Shown: one piece after another, positions 35,644-44,142 of the stretch | Layout: every line of letters starts with the position of its first letter | Position numbering within the stretch: the stretch's first letter is position 1 | Source of the DNA: an uncultured Alloprevotella sp. | GTDB lineage: Bacteria; Bacteroidota; Bacteroidia; Bacteroidales; Bacteroidaceae | Reading direction: 5' to 3' | Length of the DNA stretch: 64,000 bases | Assembly: GCA_944322325.1 (NCBI GenBank) | Contig: CALUOQ010000001.1 | Location: 368,619-432,618 of the forward strand | Notes under the pieces: generated by a model | The model's input: only the letters and a program-made list of their open reading frames with translations | What the model was told of the DNA's origin: nothing | Databases searched by the model: none | Made by a program: the position numbers and the translations under genes

Positions 35644-36648
35644 TCAGACGTGCGGCGCAGAGGCCTCCCCGGCGGCGCGACGGCGCTCGAGGTAGTCGGC
35701 GACACACGGTGCAAAGTTCGGATATTTTTCAGTGAGGCGTCCGATTTGTCTATCAATTTTCCGTAAGAAAGCTGAATAAGCCTCGGAGTCCGGGGCAAAG
35801 GGGCGGTGGCTCAGGGCACGGGCCACGGGGGCCCAGTCGGCCAGGAAGGCGCGCGTGGCGTCGCTGAAGGCCCAGTCGCCGAAGCGCTCCCACACGTAGT
35901 CGACGGCTTGGGCCGAGGGGTGGAGCATGTCGGCGTCGTAGAAGCGGTAGTCGCGCAGCTCGTCGACGACCAGCTCGTAGGCCGGGAAGTAGTGGCAGCG
36001 CGGATGGCGGCGACACAGCTCGTCGACGGCCAGCAGGAGGACGGCCTTGCTGAGCTGGCTGCCGTGGAGGCCGTACTTGGCGTAACGGTAGGGGCTGACG
36101 GTGAACACAACGTCGAGCCCGGGGCGCAGGGCGAAGAGGCGGTCGAGCAGGGCGCTCCACCGGCTGACGACGTCGGCGACGCCGAGCGCCTCCTCGGCGA
36201 AGCACGCGGCGGGCACCTTGTGGCAGTTGGCTACGACGCGCCTGTCGGCGCGCAGGCGGTAGACGCGGCTGGTGCCCAGCGTCACGACCAGGCGGTCCAT
36301 CGCCGCCAGCTGGCGCCGGGCGGGCAGCAGGCGGGCCTCCACCCGGGCGCGGCATTCCTCCTGCGTGGGGGCGGAGAAGGCTCCGGAGTGGAGCCAGCTG
36401 TGCCACACGCCGCCCGCGTCACAAAAGTAGCTGTCCGGCGGCAGGCCGTCGAGCAAGGCGGTGAGGGCGAGGGCTACGCTCTCGGGATTGTAGAGAACGC
36501 CGAAGGGATTGACGTCGGCGCGGAAACAGGCGTCCGCCATGCGCCGACCCACATGCTCGGCGAAACAGGAGCCGAGGAGCAGGACGCGGTGGGTGTGGTC
36601 CAGCGCGACGCGTTCGCGGGGCAACTCGACGGGGGCGCGAAACTGCAT
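35644..36648 (-). CDS. GSCFA domain protein
   Basis: 334-residue protein of the GSCFA family (PF08885), an SGNH-hydrolase-like group found mainly in Bacteroidota and Proteobacteria. The name-giving motif LLLGSCFAEHVG (24-35) holds the putative nucleophile Ser. Other family stretches are NPFGVLYNP, LVVTLGTSRVY, VVANCHKVP, FTVSPYR and the late DMLHPSAQAVDYVW with the Asp and His. Substrate is not established; an acyl-ester or glycan role is an inference from the fold. It lies 23 bp upstream of murF-alr and is likely co-transcribed. Confidence 0.92.
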   Translation of the reverse strand: MQFRAPVELPRERVALDHTHRVLLLGSCFAEHVGRRMADACFRADVNPFGVLYNPESVALALTALLDGLPPDSYFCDAGGVWHSWLHSGAFSAPTQEECRARVEARLLPARRQLAAMDRLVVTLGTSRVYRLRADRRVVANCHKVPAACFAEEALGVADVVSRWSALLDRLFALRPGLDVVFTVSPYRYAKYGLHGSQLSKAVLLLAVDELCRRHPRCHYFPAYELVVDELRDYRFYDADMLHPSAQAVDYVWERFGDWAFSDATRAFLADWAPVARALSHRPFAPDSEAYSAFLRKIDRQIGRLTEKYPNFAPCVADYLERRRAAGEASAPHV

Positions 36649-36740
36649 GGTCTGCGGTTTTATCGGTACTTGAAGATACGGACAAGGACAGCCCGCCGCC
36701 CTGTGGTTGCGCGCCGTCCTTGTCCGGTAAGCGTCTGTCC

Positions 36741-37913
36741 CTACGGGCGCCCCTTGAGCAGGGCGTCGGTATAGCCCCGGGGCAGCTCGCGGCAGTTGTA
36801 GCCCGAAGCCATGACCTCGCCGTAGGCCCCGGCGCTGCGCAGGGCGACAAGGTCGCCGCGACGGCTCACGGGAAGCTCGACCTGACGGTCAAAGACGTCG
36901 CTACTCTCGCAAATGGGACCGACCACGTCGTAACGCTCGGTGGCCGTGGTGTCGGCCGTGAGGTTCTCGATGCAATGGTGGGCCTGATAGAGGGCCGGGC
37001 GTATAAGGTCCGTGAAGCCGGCGTCCAGGATGAGGAACTTCTTGGAGTGCCCCTCCTTGACGTAGAGCACCCGCGCGATGAGGCTGCCGCACTGTCCTAC
37101 AACCGAACGGCCCAGCTCGAAATGGACCGACTGGCCGGGACGACGCTTCAGGTGTTCGCGGAACACGGCGAAGTAGGCGGCAAAGTCGGGAATGGGCGTG
37201 CGGTCGGGCGTGACGTAGTCGATGCCCAGCCCGCCGCCGACGTTGATGAGCTCGGCGCGGATGTCCTCGGCGTCGAGACGGTCCTGAAGCTCGTTAATGC
37301 GCTCGCAGAGGGGAATGAACGTACGGACGTCCTCTATCTGCGACCCGATGTGGAAATGCAGTCCGACGAAGCGGACGTGGCTGAGCGCCTCGGCGCGACG
37401 TATGGCGGGTATCATGTCCTCCATGGCAAGGCCGAACTTGTTTTCGTTAAGCCCCGTCGTGATGTTGGCGTGGGTGTGCGCGTCGACATTCGGGTTGATG
37501 CGGAACGCCACGCGGGCCGTACGTCCGCGGGCGGCGGCCAGTTCGTTGATGACTTCGAGCTCGGGTAGGCTCTCTACGTTGAAGCAGAAGATGTCGGCAT
37601 CAAGGCCCAACGCTATCTCCCAGTCGCTCTTCCCGACGCCGGCATAGACGATGCTGTCGGCGGGGAAGCCGGCACTGAGGCTGGCGCGGATTTCGCCCCC
37701 GCTGACGCAGTCGGCGCCGAGACCGGCCTCAGCGATGTAATGGAGCAGCTCGGGGTGAGCGTTCGCCTTGACGGCGTAATGCACGTGGAAGTCCGCGTCG
37801 CCGGCCGTGGCGGCCTTGATGGCGGCCAGCGTGTCGGCGAGCAGGCGCGTATCGTAATAGTAGAACGGCGTAGGCTCGGTGCGCAGCAGGTCTATGGGAA
37901 ACGTGTCACTCAT
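36741..37913 (-). CDS. lysA: Diaminopimelate decarboxylase
   Basis: 390-residue PLP enzyme making L-lysine from meso-diaminopimelate. The PLP Lys49 sits in VHYAVKANAHPELL. Other motifs are CVSGGEI, FRINPNVDAHTHANITTGL, NKFGL, GLHFHIGSQI, NVGGGLGIDY, GPICESSDVF with the dimer-interface Cys, and the final SAGAYGEVMASGYN. Length is normal. It follows lysC by 7 bp, so the first and last steps from aspartate to lysine are coupled. Confidence 0.96.
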   Translation of the reverse strand: MSDTFPIDLLRTEPTPFYYYDTRLLADTLAAIKAATAGDADFHVHYAVKANAHPELLHYIAEAGLGADCVSGGEIRASLSAGFPADSIVYAGVGKSDWEIALGLDADIFCFNVESLPELEVINELAAARGRTARVAFRINPNVDAHTHANITTGLNENKFGLAMEDMIPAIRRAEALSHVRFVGLHFHIGSQIEDVRTFIPLCERINELQDRLDAEDIRAELINVGGGLGIDYVTPDRTPIPDFAAYFAVFREHLKRRPGQSVHFELGRSVVGQCGSLIARVLYVKEGHSKKFLILDAGFTDLIRPALYQAHHCIENLTADTTATERYDVVGPICESSDVFDRQVELPVSRRGDLVALRSAGAYGEVMASGYNCRELPRGYTDALLKGRP

Positions 37914-37920
37914 ACCGTCG

Positions 37921-39240
37921 TTATTTATGGGTAAAGAGGGCGTCGCTCAGGGCTTGGAGCGCCTGTTTCTTGTCCTGCTCGTGCACGAGATAGGAGATGT
38001 TGTGGTTGCTCGCGCCGTAGGCAATCATGCGGACGGGGACGCACGAGAGGGCCTGCATGACGCGGGACGTGTAGCCCACGTAGTCGTAAGCGAAGTCGCC
38101 CACGACGCAGATGATGGTCATGTGCTCCTCTACGCTGACCGTGCCCACCTTTTTCAGTTCCTCGACGATGAGGGCGAGACGCGAAGTGTTGTCGATGGTC
38201 AGCGAGATGGCCACTTCGGAGGTCGTGACCATATCGATACTCGTCTTGTACTTGCTGAATATCTCGAACACGCGTTGCAGGTAGCCCGTGGCGAGCAGCA
38301 TCCGGTTCGACACGATCTTGACCACGGTGATGTTGTCCTTGGCTGCGACGGCCTTGATACTGCCCTTCTGCATCTGGTTGTTGATGATGGTGCCGGGGGC
38401 GTCGGGGTCCATCGTGTTGAGCAGGCGGACGGGCACGCCGGCGAAGCGGGCCGGCTGGATGCACGTCGGGTGCAGGATTTTTGCGCCGAAGTACGCGAGC
38501 TCGGCCGCCTCGTCGAAGTTGAGCTGGCGCACCGGTTCGGTGTTCTCGACAAACCGCGGGTCGTTGTTGTGCATTCCGTCGATGTCCGTCCATATCTGGA
38601 TTTCGGACGTCTTCAGCGCTGCGCCGATGAGGCAGGCCGTATAGTCGGACCCGCCGCGCTGCAGGTTGGCGATTTCGCCCTGGGCGTTGCGGCAGATGAA
38701 GCCCTGCGTGATGTAGATGTCGTAGCCGGGATTGGCCTGGAGCTCTTCCTTCAGCTTGTCGCCGATGTAGCCGGTGTCGGGCTCGTCGTTGGCGTCGAGG
38801 CGCATATAGTTCAGCGCGGGGATGAGTGTCGTCTTGATGCCTTGCTCCTGCATGTAGAGCGTCACCATATTGGTGCTCATGATTTCCCCTTGGGCCAGCA
38901 CGATTTTCTCCTCGGCGTCACCGAATGCCCGGTGCGAAAACGCGCGCAGCACGGCGAAGATGTCGCTCAGCACCTCGGTAGCCTTTTGGGCATAAGCCTC
39001 GGAGTCGTAGAGCTCGCTGACGTGCTGGCGGTACTTGGCGCCCAGCTCGTTGATGACGCGGTTGGCTGCTTCGGCATTATTCTTACGGAAATAATCCGAA
39101 ATCTCCACGAGTGTGTTGGTCGTGCCCGACATGGCGGAGAGTACGACGATTTTCTTCTCCCCGTCGTTGATGAGACGTACGACGTCCTTCATGCGTTGCG
39201 GCGTCCCCACGGAGGTTCCGCCAAACTTCAAAACTTTCAT
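37921..39240 (-). CDS. lysC: Aspartate kinase
   Basis: 439-residue monofunctional aspartokinase, phosphorylating aspartate at the entry to lysine/threonine/methionine synthesis. N-terminal MKVLKFGGTSVG, QRGGSDYTACLIGAAL and IWTDIDGMHNNDPR belong to the kinase domain; two ACT domains follow (about 295-435, e.g. IKAVAAKDNITVVKI and EEHMTIICVVGDFAYD). It is not fused to homoserine dehydrogenase. Adjacency to lysA suggests it serves lysine and is feedback-controlled by it (inference). Confidence 0.96.
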   Translation of the reverse strand: MKVLKFGGTSVGTPQRMKDVVRLINDGEKKIVVLSAMSGTTNTLVEISDYFRKNNAEAANRVINELGAKYRQHVSELYDSEAYAQKATEVLSDIFAVLRAFSHRAFGDAEEKIVLAQGEIMSTNMVTLYMQEQGIKTTLIPALNYMRLDANDEPDTGYIGDKLKEELQANPGYDIYITQGFICRNAQGEIANLQRGGSDYTACLIGAALKTSEIQIWTDIDGMHNNDPRFVENTEPVRQLNFDEAAELAYFGAKILHPTCIQPARFAGVPVRLLNTMDPDAPGTIINNQMQKGSIKAVAAKDNITVVKIVSNRMLLATGYLQRVFEIFSKYKTSIDMVTTSEVAISLTIDNTSRLALIVEELKKVGTVSVEEHMTIICVVGDFAYDYVGYTSRVMQALSCVPVRMIAYGASNHNISYLVHEQDKKQALQALSDALFTHK

Positions 39241-39264
39241 GCTTATCTGTGTTGCTTTTGTTGA

Positions 39265-39978
39265 TTACTGTGGTTCGCCGGCCGGGTCGCCCATGACGAC
39301 GGGCCGGTTAAACTCCTCGGTCACCTCGCTCAGCGTGCCTTCCTCGCAGCGGTAGACCACGCCGGGGAACTGGTGAAGCAGGTCGAGGTTGTGCGTCGAC
39401 ATGACGACGGCGGTGCCCCGCTCGCATATTTCGCGCAGCAGGCCGACGATGCGCTTGCCCGTCTCGCGGTCCAGGTTGCCCGTCGGCTCGTCCGCCAGTA
39501 TGATTTTGGGTTCGTTAAGTATGGCCCGGGCAATGGCCACGCGCTGCTGCTCGCCTCCGCTCAGTTCGTGGGGAAAGCTGTCCAGCTTGTCCGCCAGCCC
39601 TACTTCCTCGAGCACACGGGCGATGCGCTCCCTGCGTTCGGCCTTCCGCTTATGTCCGGTGGCCCGAAGGACGAAGTCGAGATTCTCGGCGACGGTGCGG
39701 TCGGTCAGCAGCTGGAAGTCCTGAAAGACGATGCCGGTCTGGCGCCGCAGCTCCGCTATGCGCCGCTGCTTCATCTTGGCGAGGTTGTAGCCCAGGACTT
39801 CGCCTGTGCCTCCGCCCAGCGGCAGCTCGGCGTAGAGGGTTTTGAGTATGGAACTTTTGCCTGACCCGACTTTTCCGATGAGGTAGACGAACTCGCCCTC
39901 GTCGACGGTGAAATTGACGTCGGAAAGGGTCGTGACTTTTTCGTGGCTGATTTTTGCTTCTTTCAGAACGATCAACAT
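39265..39978 (-). CDS. ftsE: FtsE-like cell-division ABC ATPase
   Basis: 237-residue ABC ATPase of the FtsE type, which with FtsX controls periplasmic cell-wall hydrolases at the septum. Walker A GKVGSGKS (35-42), signature [14 protein letters not shown], Walker [12 protein letters not shown] and the His loop STHN are all present; the [14 protein letters not shown] stretch is typical of FtsE. ftsX is not adjacent: the next gene, 24 bp on, is lysC. A LolD-type ATPase is the main alternative. Confidence 0.85.
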   Translation of the reverse strand: MLIVLKEAKISHEKVTTLSDVNFTVDEGEFVYLIGKVGSGKSSILKTLYAELPLGGGTGEVLGYNLAKMKQRRIAELRRQTGIVFQDFQLLTDRTVAENLDFVLRATGHKRKAERRERIARVLEEVGLADKLDSFPHELSGGEQQRVAIARAILNEPKIILADEPTGNLDRETGKRIVGLLREICERGTAVVMSTHNLDLLHQFPGVVYRCEEGTLSEVTEEFNRPVVMGDPAGEPQ

Positions 39979-40049
39979 GGTTTCTTGCTTTTATGGCTGT
40001 TTCGCGCGCAGTGGTGCGCCCGTTTGCGGCTGTCCGGAGCGCGGCCGGC

Positions 40050-40664
40050 TCAGTGCTTGCTCCATCCCGGGTTGTGGCGCTCGCACAGCTCGTCGACGAG
40101 CTGCTCCACGCGCAGGCCCTTGGCCGTCAGGAGCACGATGAGGTGATAGAGCAGGTCGGCTCCTTCGTACACGACCCGCTCGTTGGTGCCGTTGACCGCT
40201 TCGATGACGGTTTCCAAGGCCTCCTCGCCTACCTTCTGGGCGATGCGGTTGATGCCGTGCTCGAAGAGGCTGGTCGTGTAGGAACCGGCGGGCATTTCGC
40301 GGCGGCGCTGGTCGATGAAGTCCTGCAACTCGGAGAGGAAGGCCGTGCCGCAGGGCGTGTTTGTCTCGCCCCAGCAGGTGTCCGTCCCGGTGTGGCAGGT
40401 CGGTCCGTGGGGGACGACCTTGGCCAGGAGGGTGTCGTTGTCGCAGTCCACGCGCAGGTCGACAAGCTCCAGGTAGTTGCCGCTCGTTTCGCCTTTCTGC
40501 CAGATGCACTGGCGGCTGCGGCTGTAGAACGTGACGCGCTTCGAGGCCAACGTACGTTCGTAGGCCTCGCGGTTCATGTAGCCCAACATCAGGACGTTGC
40601 GCGTGCGGGCGTCCTGCACGACTACGGGGACGAGGCCGCCGCCTTTCTCGAAATCTATTTCCAT
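40050..40664 (-). CDS. hisIE: Bifunctional phosphoribosyl-AMP cyclohydrolase / phosphoribosyl-ATP pyrophosphatase
   Basis: 204-residue fusion catalysing histidine steps 2 and 3. The HisI part (1-105) has RSRQCIWQKGETSGN, VDCDNDTLL and the zinc ligands in GPTCHTGTDTCW. The HisE part (about 110-204) has the MazG-like QKVGEEALETVIEA and ADLLYHLIVLL. It is the last his gene of the run hisH-hisA-hisF-hisIE, 14 bp after hisF. Confidence 0.96.
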   Translation of the reverse strand: MEIDFEKGGGLVPVVVQDARTRNVLMLGYMNREAYERTLASKRVTFYSRSRQCIWQKGETSGNYLELVDLRVDCDNDTLLAKVVPHGPTCHTGTDTCWGETNTPCGTAFLSELQDFIDQRRREMPAGSYTTSLFEHGINRIAQKVGEEALETVIEAVNGTNERVVYEGADLLYHLIVLLTAKGLRVEQLVDELCERHNPGWSKH

Positions 40665-40678
40665 ATCTATAGTTGTTT

Positions 40679-41437
40679 TTATATCCGTACATTCACGCGG
40701 TGCTCGCGCAGGTATTGCTTCAGCTCGGGGATGCCGATTTCGCCGAAGTGGAACACGCTCGCGGCCAGGGCGGCGTCGGCCCGCCCGCGGGTGAACACAT
40801 CGAGGAAGTGGGCCTTTTCGCCCGCCCCGCCCGAGGCGATGACGGGGATGGTCAGCTCGCCGGCCAGGCGGGCCAGGGCGTCGAGGGCAAAGCCCTCCTT
40901 GGTGCCGTCGTGGTTCATGCTGGTGAAGAGGATTTCACCGGCGCCGCGCTCGTTGACCTCGCGGGCCCAGTCGAAGAGTCCGCGGTCCGTGCGGACGCGG
41001 CCGCCGTTGACGTAGCAGGCCCACTGGCCGTCGGCCTCCAGGCGGGCATCGATGGCCACGACGCACACCTGCGAGCCGTAGTGGCGGGCGATTTCGTCAA
41101 TCAGCCCGGGGCGGCGCAGGGCGGCGGAGTTGACGCTCACCTTGTCGGCACCGGCCGCGAGCAGGCGGTCGACGTCGGCCAGCTCGTTAATGCCGCCGCC
41201 GACGGTGAAGGGGATGGACACCTCGGCCGCCACGCGCTCCACTACGCGGGTGAAAGTCTTGCGCCCCTCGTGGCTGGCGGTGATGTCGAGGTACACGAGC
41301 TCGTCGGCGCCCTGCTCGCTGTAGGTCTTGCCCAGCTCGACGGGGTCGCCGGCGTGGCGGAGATTGACGAAGTTGGTGCCTTTCACGGTCTGTCCGTCCT
41401 TGACGTCAAGGCAGGGAATGATGCGCTTTGCTAACAT
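40679..41437 (-). CDS. hisF: Imidazole glycerol phosphate synthase, cyclase subunit
   Basis: 252-residue TIM-barrel HisF, making imidazole glycerol phosphate and AICAR with ammonia from HisH. The catalytic Asp is in [12 protein letters not shown] and the second in VVAIDAR; phosphate loops are VGGGINEL and VIASGGAG. The ATG at 41435-41437 overlaps the hisA end by 7 nt; the longer frame is only the shadow of hisA in another phase. Confidence 0.96.
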   Translation of the reverse strand: MLAKRIIPCLDVKDGQTVKGTNFVNLRHAGDPVELGKTYSEQGADELVYLDITASHEGRKTFTRVVERVAAEVSIPFTVGGGINELADVDRLLAAGADKVSVNSAALRRPGLIDEIARHYGSQVCVVAIDARLEADGQWACYVNGGRVRTDRGLFDWAREVNERGAGEILFTSMNHDGTKEGFALDALARLAGELTIPVIASGGAGEKAHFLDVFTRGRADAALAASVFHFGEIGIPELKQYLREHRVNVRI

Positions 41438-42198
41438 GTTTGCGGGGTGTGTGACGGCGTTTGCGCCTTCGGTGACAAGATGAATTCCCGGCTCAGGGCC
41501 TTCAGGTCGACGCGGCCTTCGTAGATGGCCTTGCCGAACACGACGGCGGGCAGGCCGGCTGCGTCGAGCGCGCGGATGTCGTCGTCCGACGAGACACCGC
41601 CGCTGGCTATCAGGTAGCACTGCGGGTTCTGCCGCAGGATGCGGGCGTAGAGCGCCGTGGCCGGACCGGAGAGCATACCGTCCTTCGAAATTTCGGTACA
41701 GAGCACCTGCTCGACGCCGTGGCTCCAGTAGTCGGCCAGAAAGTCGAGGAGCTCGCGCCCGCTGTCGTCCTTCCAGCCGTTGATACTGACGCGGCCGTCG
41801 CGCACGTCGGCGCCGAGGATGAGGCGGTCGGCGCCGTAGCGCGCCAGCCAGTCCAGGAACACGTCGGGCCGGGTGACGGCCAGGCTGCCCACGGTGACCC
41901 ACCGGGCACCGAAGTCGAAGGCGCGCTGCACGTCCTCGTCCGTCTTCACGCCGCCGCCGAAGTCCACTTGCAGACCGGTCTGCGCGACGATTTGCTCGAC
42001 GACGCGGTGGTTCACGATATGGCTCGAGCGCGCGCCGTCAAGGTCCACCACGTGCAGCCGCCTGAAACCGAAGTCCTCGAAAGCCTTGGCCATGTCCACG
42101 GGCTGCTCGCTGTAGACGCGCTCCGTGGCGTAGTCGCCCTTCGTAAGGCGCACGCAGCGGCCGTCTATGATGTCGATCGCGGGGATTAACTCTATCAT
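41431..42198 (-). CDS. hisA: ProFAR isomerase
   Basis: 255-residue TIM-barrel isomerase converting ProFAR to [28 protein letters not shown] holds the catalytic Asp8; [13 protein letters not shown] and [12 protein letters not shown] are the phosphate loops, and [14 protein letters not shown] carries the second catalytic Asp. Overlaps hisH by ATGA and hisF by 7 nt, so the three are translationally coupled. Confidence 0.96.
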   Translation of the reverse strand: MIELIPAIDIIDGRCVRLTKGDYATERVYSEQPVDMAKAFEDFGFRRLHVVDLDGARSSHIVNHRVVEQIVAQTGLQVDFGGGVKTDEDVQRAFDFGARWVTVGSLAVTRPDVFLDWLARYGADRLILGADVRDGRVSINGWKDDSGRELLDFLADYWSHGVEQVLCTEISKDGMLSGPATALYARILRQNPQCYLIASGGVSSDDDIRALDAAGLPAVVFGKAIYEGRVDLKALSREFILSPKAQTPSHTPQTC

Positions 42199-42794
42199 TC
42201 GGGTAAGTTTAGGAAGTTTTGCAGGATGCGCTCGCCTACCCTGCCGCTCTTCTCGGGGTGGAACTGCGTGGCGTAGAAATTGTCGCGGCGCAGGGCAGAG
42301 CAGAAGGGGACGATGTAGTCGGTCGTCGCGATGGAGTAAGGATTGTCCGGCACGTAGTAGCTGTGGATGAAATAGGCGTAGTCGCCTTCCCCGACGCCGT
42401 CGAACAGCGGCGAGGAGAGGCGGCCGAGCGTGTTCCAGCCCACGTGGGGAATCTTGAAGTCGGCCGACGGCGCCACGAAGCGCTTCACCTCAACGTCGCC
42501 GAACACGCCGATGCACGGCGTGTCGCCCTCCTCGCTGCGGGCGCAGAGCAGCTGCTGCCCGATGCAGATGCCCAGCACAGGCTGGCGCAGGCCGGCAATC
42601 AGGCGGTCGAGCCCGTGCCCGCGCAGGTAGCCCATGGTGGTCGAGGCCTCGCCCTGGCCGGGAAAGACGACCCGGTCGGCCGCGGCGAGCCGGCGGGCGT
42701 CGTCCGTCACGACGGGCTCCACGCCAAGGCGGCGGAAGGCGCCCACCACGGAGCGGATGTTGCCGGCATTGTATTTAATGATTGCTACTTCCAT
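42195..42794 (-). CDS. hisH: Imidazole glycerol phosphate synthase, glutamine amidotransferase subunit
   Basis: 199-residue class I glutaminase that feeds ammonia to HisF. The nucleophile Cys77 is in LGICIGQQLL, and the His/Glu pair in QFHPEKSG near residue 180. The PGQGEASTTM loop is the oxyanion region. The ATG at 42792-42794 is chosen since the longer frame runs through the promoter. First gene of the minus-strand run, with a TACTTTTG element 68 bp upstream. Confidence 0.96.
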   Translation of the reverse strand: MEVAIIKYNAGNIRSVVGAFRRLGVEPVVTDDARRLAAADRVVFPGQGEASTTMGYLRGHGLDRLIAGLRQPVLGICIGQQLLCARSEEGDTPCIGVFGDVEVKRFVAPSADFKIPHVGWNTLGRLSSPLFDGVGEGDYAYFIHSYYVPDNPYSIATTDYIVPFCSALRRDNFYATQFHPEKSGRVGERILQNFLNLPE

Positions 42795-42862
42795 ATCTTC
42801 TGTCCGGACGCGCCGCGGCGCCCCAATCACGGGCCGCACGCCGACGCGCTCACTTTTAGCTG

Positions 42863-42870
42863 CAAAAGTA
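42863..42870 (-). promoter_or_regulatory. Bacteroidota -7 promoter element (his operon)
   Basis: TACTTTTG on the minus strand, upstream of hisH. Confidence 0.6.
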
Positions 42871-43040
42871 AGCAATAAATTCCATTCAGGCGGAACAAAC
42901 GGCCCTAAGCTGATGCAGAAAGCCGCGACGGACGCCTTTTCGGGCAACGCGGCGCGCAGGAACGCCCCGACAGACGCGCCTGCCCCACCGACCAACAGCG
43001 CCCGCCACAGCATAGCCCCACCTTGCGGCTACGGCGCATG

Positions 43041-43078
43041 GGGGCGTGCCTGACGGCGCGTCCTCGCGGGGCTGCGCC
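43041..43078. repeat. GC-rich inverted-repeat element, copy E (one arm)
   Basis: GGGGCGTGCCTGACGGCGCG matches the right arm of copies A, B and D; the outer part (TCCTCGCGGGGCTGCGCC) has diverged and a left arm is not clear. Nested-palindrome copy R7 begins 7 bp later. Confidence 0.65.
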
Positions 43079-43085
43079 CGGAAAA

Positions 43086-43165
43086 ACAAGTGTAGTCCCC
43101 GTTTTTTCTGTCGCAGCGACAGGAAATTCTGTCGTAGTACTTGTTTTTCCGGGCGCAGTACTTGT
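43086..43165. repeat. 80-bp nested-palindrome repeat, copy R7
   Basis: Left arm is the GTGTAGTCCCCG subtype, but the right arm and third arm are the TCGTAGTACTTGT/CGCAGTACTTGT subtype, so this copy looks like a recombinant of the two. Centre: TCTGTCGCAGCGACAGGA. Confidence 0.85.
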
Positions 43166-43271
43166 CACGGCGTCCCCGCCGCCGGCCCTATGGAACGCTT
43201 TTGGCGACGTCGGGACGACTGCGGGCAGGCGGTTTTTGGCGGCCAGATTTCGCCGCCCCACTTTTTCTTTC

Positions 43272-43279
43272 TACTTTTG
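43272..43279 (+). promoter_or_regulatory. Bacteroidota -7 promoter element (sulfate assimilation operon)
   Basis: TACTTTTG, 29 bp before the cysQ ATG. Confidence 0.6.
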
Positions 43280-43308
43280 CAACCTGCCTAATATACGCAT
43301 TTATAAGG

Positions 43309-44142
43309 ATGGAAAATACGAAAGACCTCCTGTGCCTCGCCGTGGGGGCCGCCGTCGAAGCCGGACAGCACATCATGGCCGTGTACGACGCCCCCGAGAG
43401 CCAGTGGGAGGTGGAACGCAAGGCCGACGACTCGCCCCTGACGCGGGCCGACCGCGAGGCCCACGCGGCCATAGCCGCCCGCCTGGCCGGGACCGGCCTG
43501 CCGCTGCTCAGCGAGGAGGGGCGCCACCAGCCCTACGACGAGCGCCGCCCGTGGGGGCGGCTATGGGTGGTGGACCCCCTCGACGGAACGAAGGAGTTCC
43601 TGAAGCGCAACGGCGAGTTCACCGTGAACATTGCCCTCGTCGACGAGGGGCGCCCCGTGGCCGGCGTGGTGTACGTGCCCGCCACGGCCACGCTCTACTT
43701 CGGCGCCGAGGGGCTGGGCGCCTACCGCCTGGCGGACTACCGCGACGAGGCCACACCCGCCTGGGCGGAGCTGACGGACGCCGGCCGGCGCCTGCCGCTG
43801 GCTGAGGGGCGGACGGACTACGTCGTGGTCGTATCGCGCTCGCACCTGTCGGCCGAGACCGAAGCCTTCATCGACGAAGCCCGCCGCGCGCACGCCGACG
43901 TGCGCACCGTGCCGAGCGGCAGCAGCATCAAAATATGCCTCGTGGCCGAAGGCACGGCCGACGTCTACCCGCGCCTGGCGCCCACCATGGAGTGGGACAC
44001 GGCGGCCGGGCACGCCGTCGTCAGGGCCGCCGGGGGCGACATCGTCGAAGCCGGCAACGGCGCAACGCTCCGCTACAACAAGCGCGACCTGACGAACCCT
44101 TACTTCATCGTCCGCCGCGACGCCAACGCCCCGCAGTCATGA
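43309..44142 (+). CDS. cysQ: 3'(2'),5'-bisphosphate nucleotidase
   Basis: 277-residue inositol-monophosphatase-superfamily enzyme that removes the 3'-phosphate of PAP/PAPS. Metal-site motifs are LPLLSEEG (about 64-71), VVDPLDGTKEF (87-97) and the late TMEWDTAAGHAVV. It is the first gene of a sulfate-assimilation operon, which supports CysQ over a generic IMPase. The ATG at 43309 follows a promoter element; upstream frame is intergenic repeat. Overlaps the permease gene by ATGA. Confidence 0.94.
   Translation: MENTKDLLCLAVGAAVEAGQHIMAVYDAPESQWEVERKADDSPLTRADREAHAAIAARLAGTGLPLLSEEGRHQPYDERRPWGRLWVVDPLDGTKEFLKRNGEFTVNIALVDEGRPVAGVVYVPATATLYFGAEGLGAYRLADYRDEATPAWAELTDAGRRLPLAEGRTDYVVVVSRSHLSAETEAFIDEARRAHADVRTVPSGSSIKICLVAEGTADVYPRLAPTMEWDTAAGHAVVRAAGGDIVEAGNGATLRYNKRDLTNPYFIVRRDANAPQS

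Larger units (their letters stand above)
42795..43308. other. Intergenic region between hisH and cysQ
   Basis: About 510 bp between divergent operons. It holds the his -7 element, a partial GC-rich element (43041-43078), nested-palindrome copy R7 (43086-43165) and the cys -7 element. No gene is supported. Confidence 0.7.
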
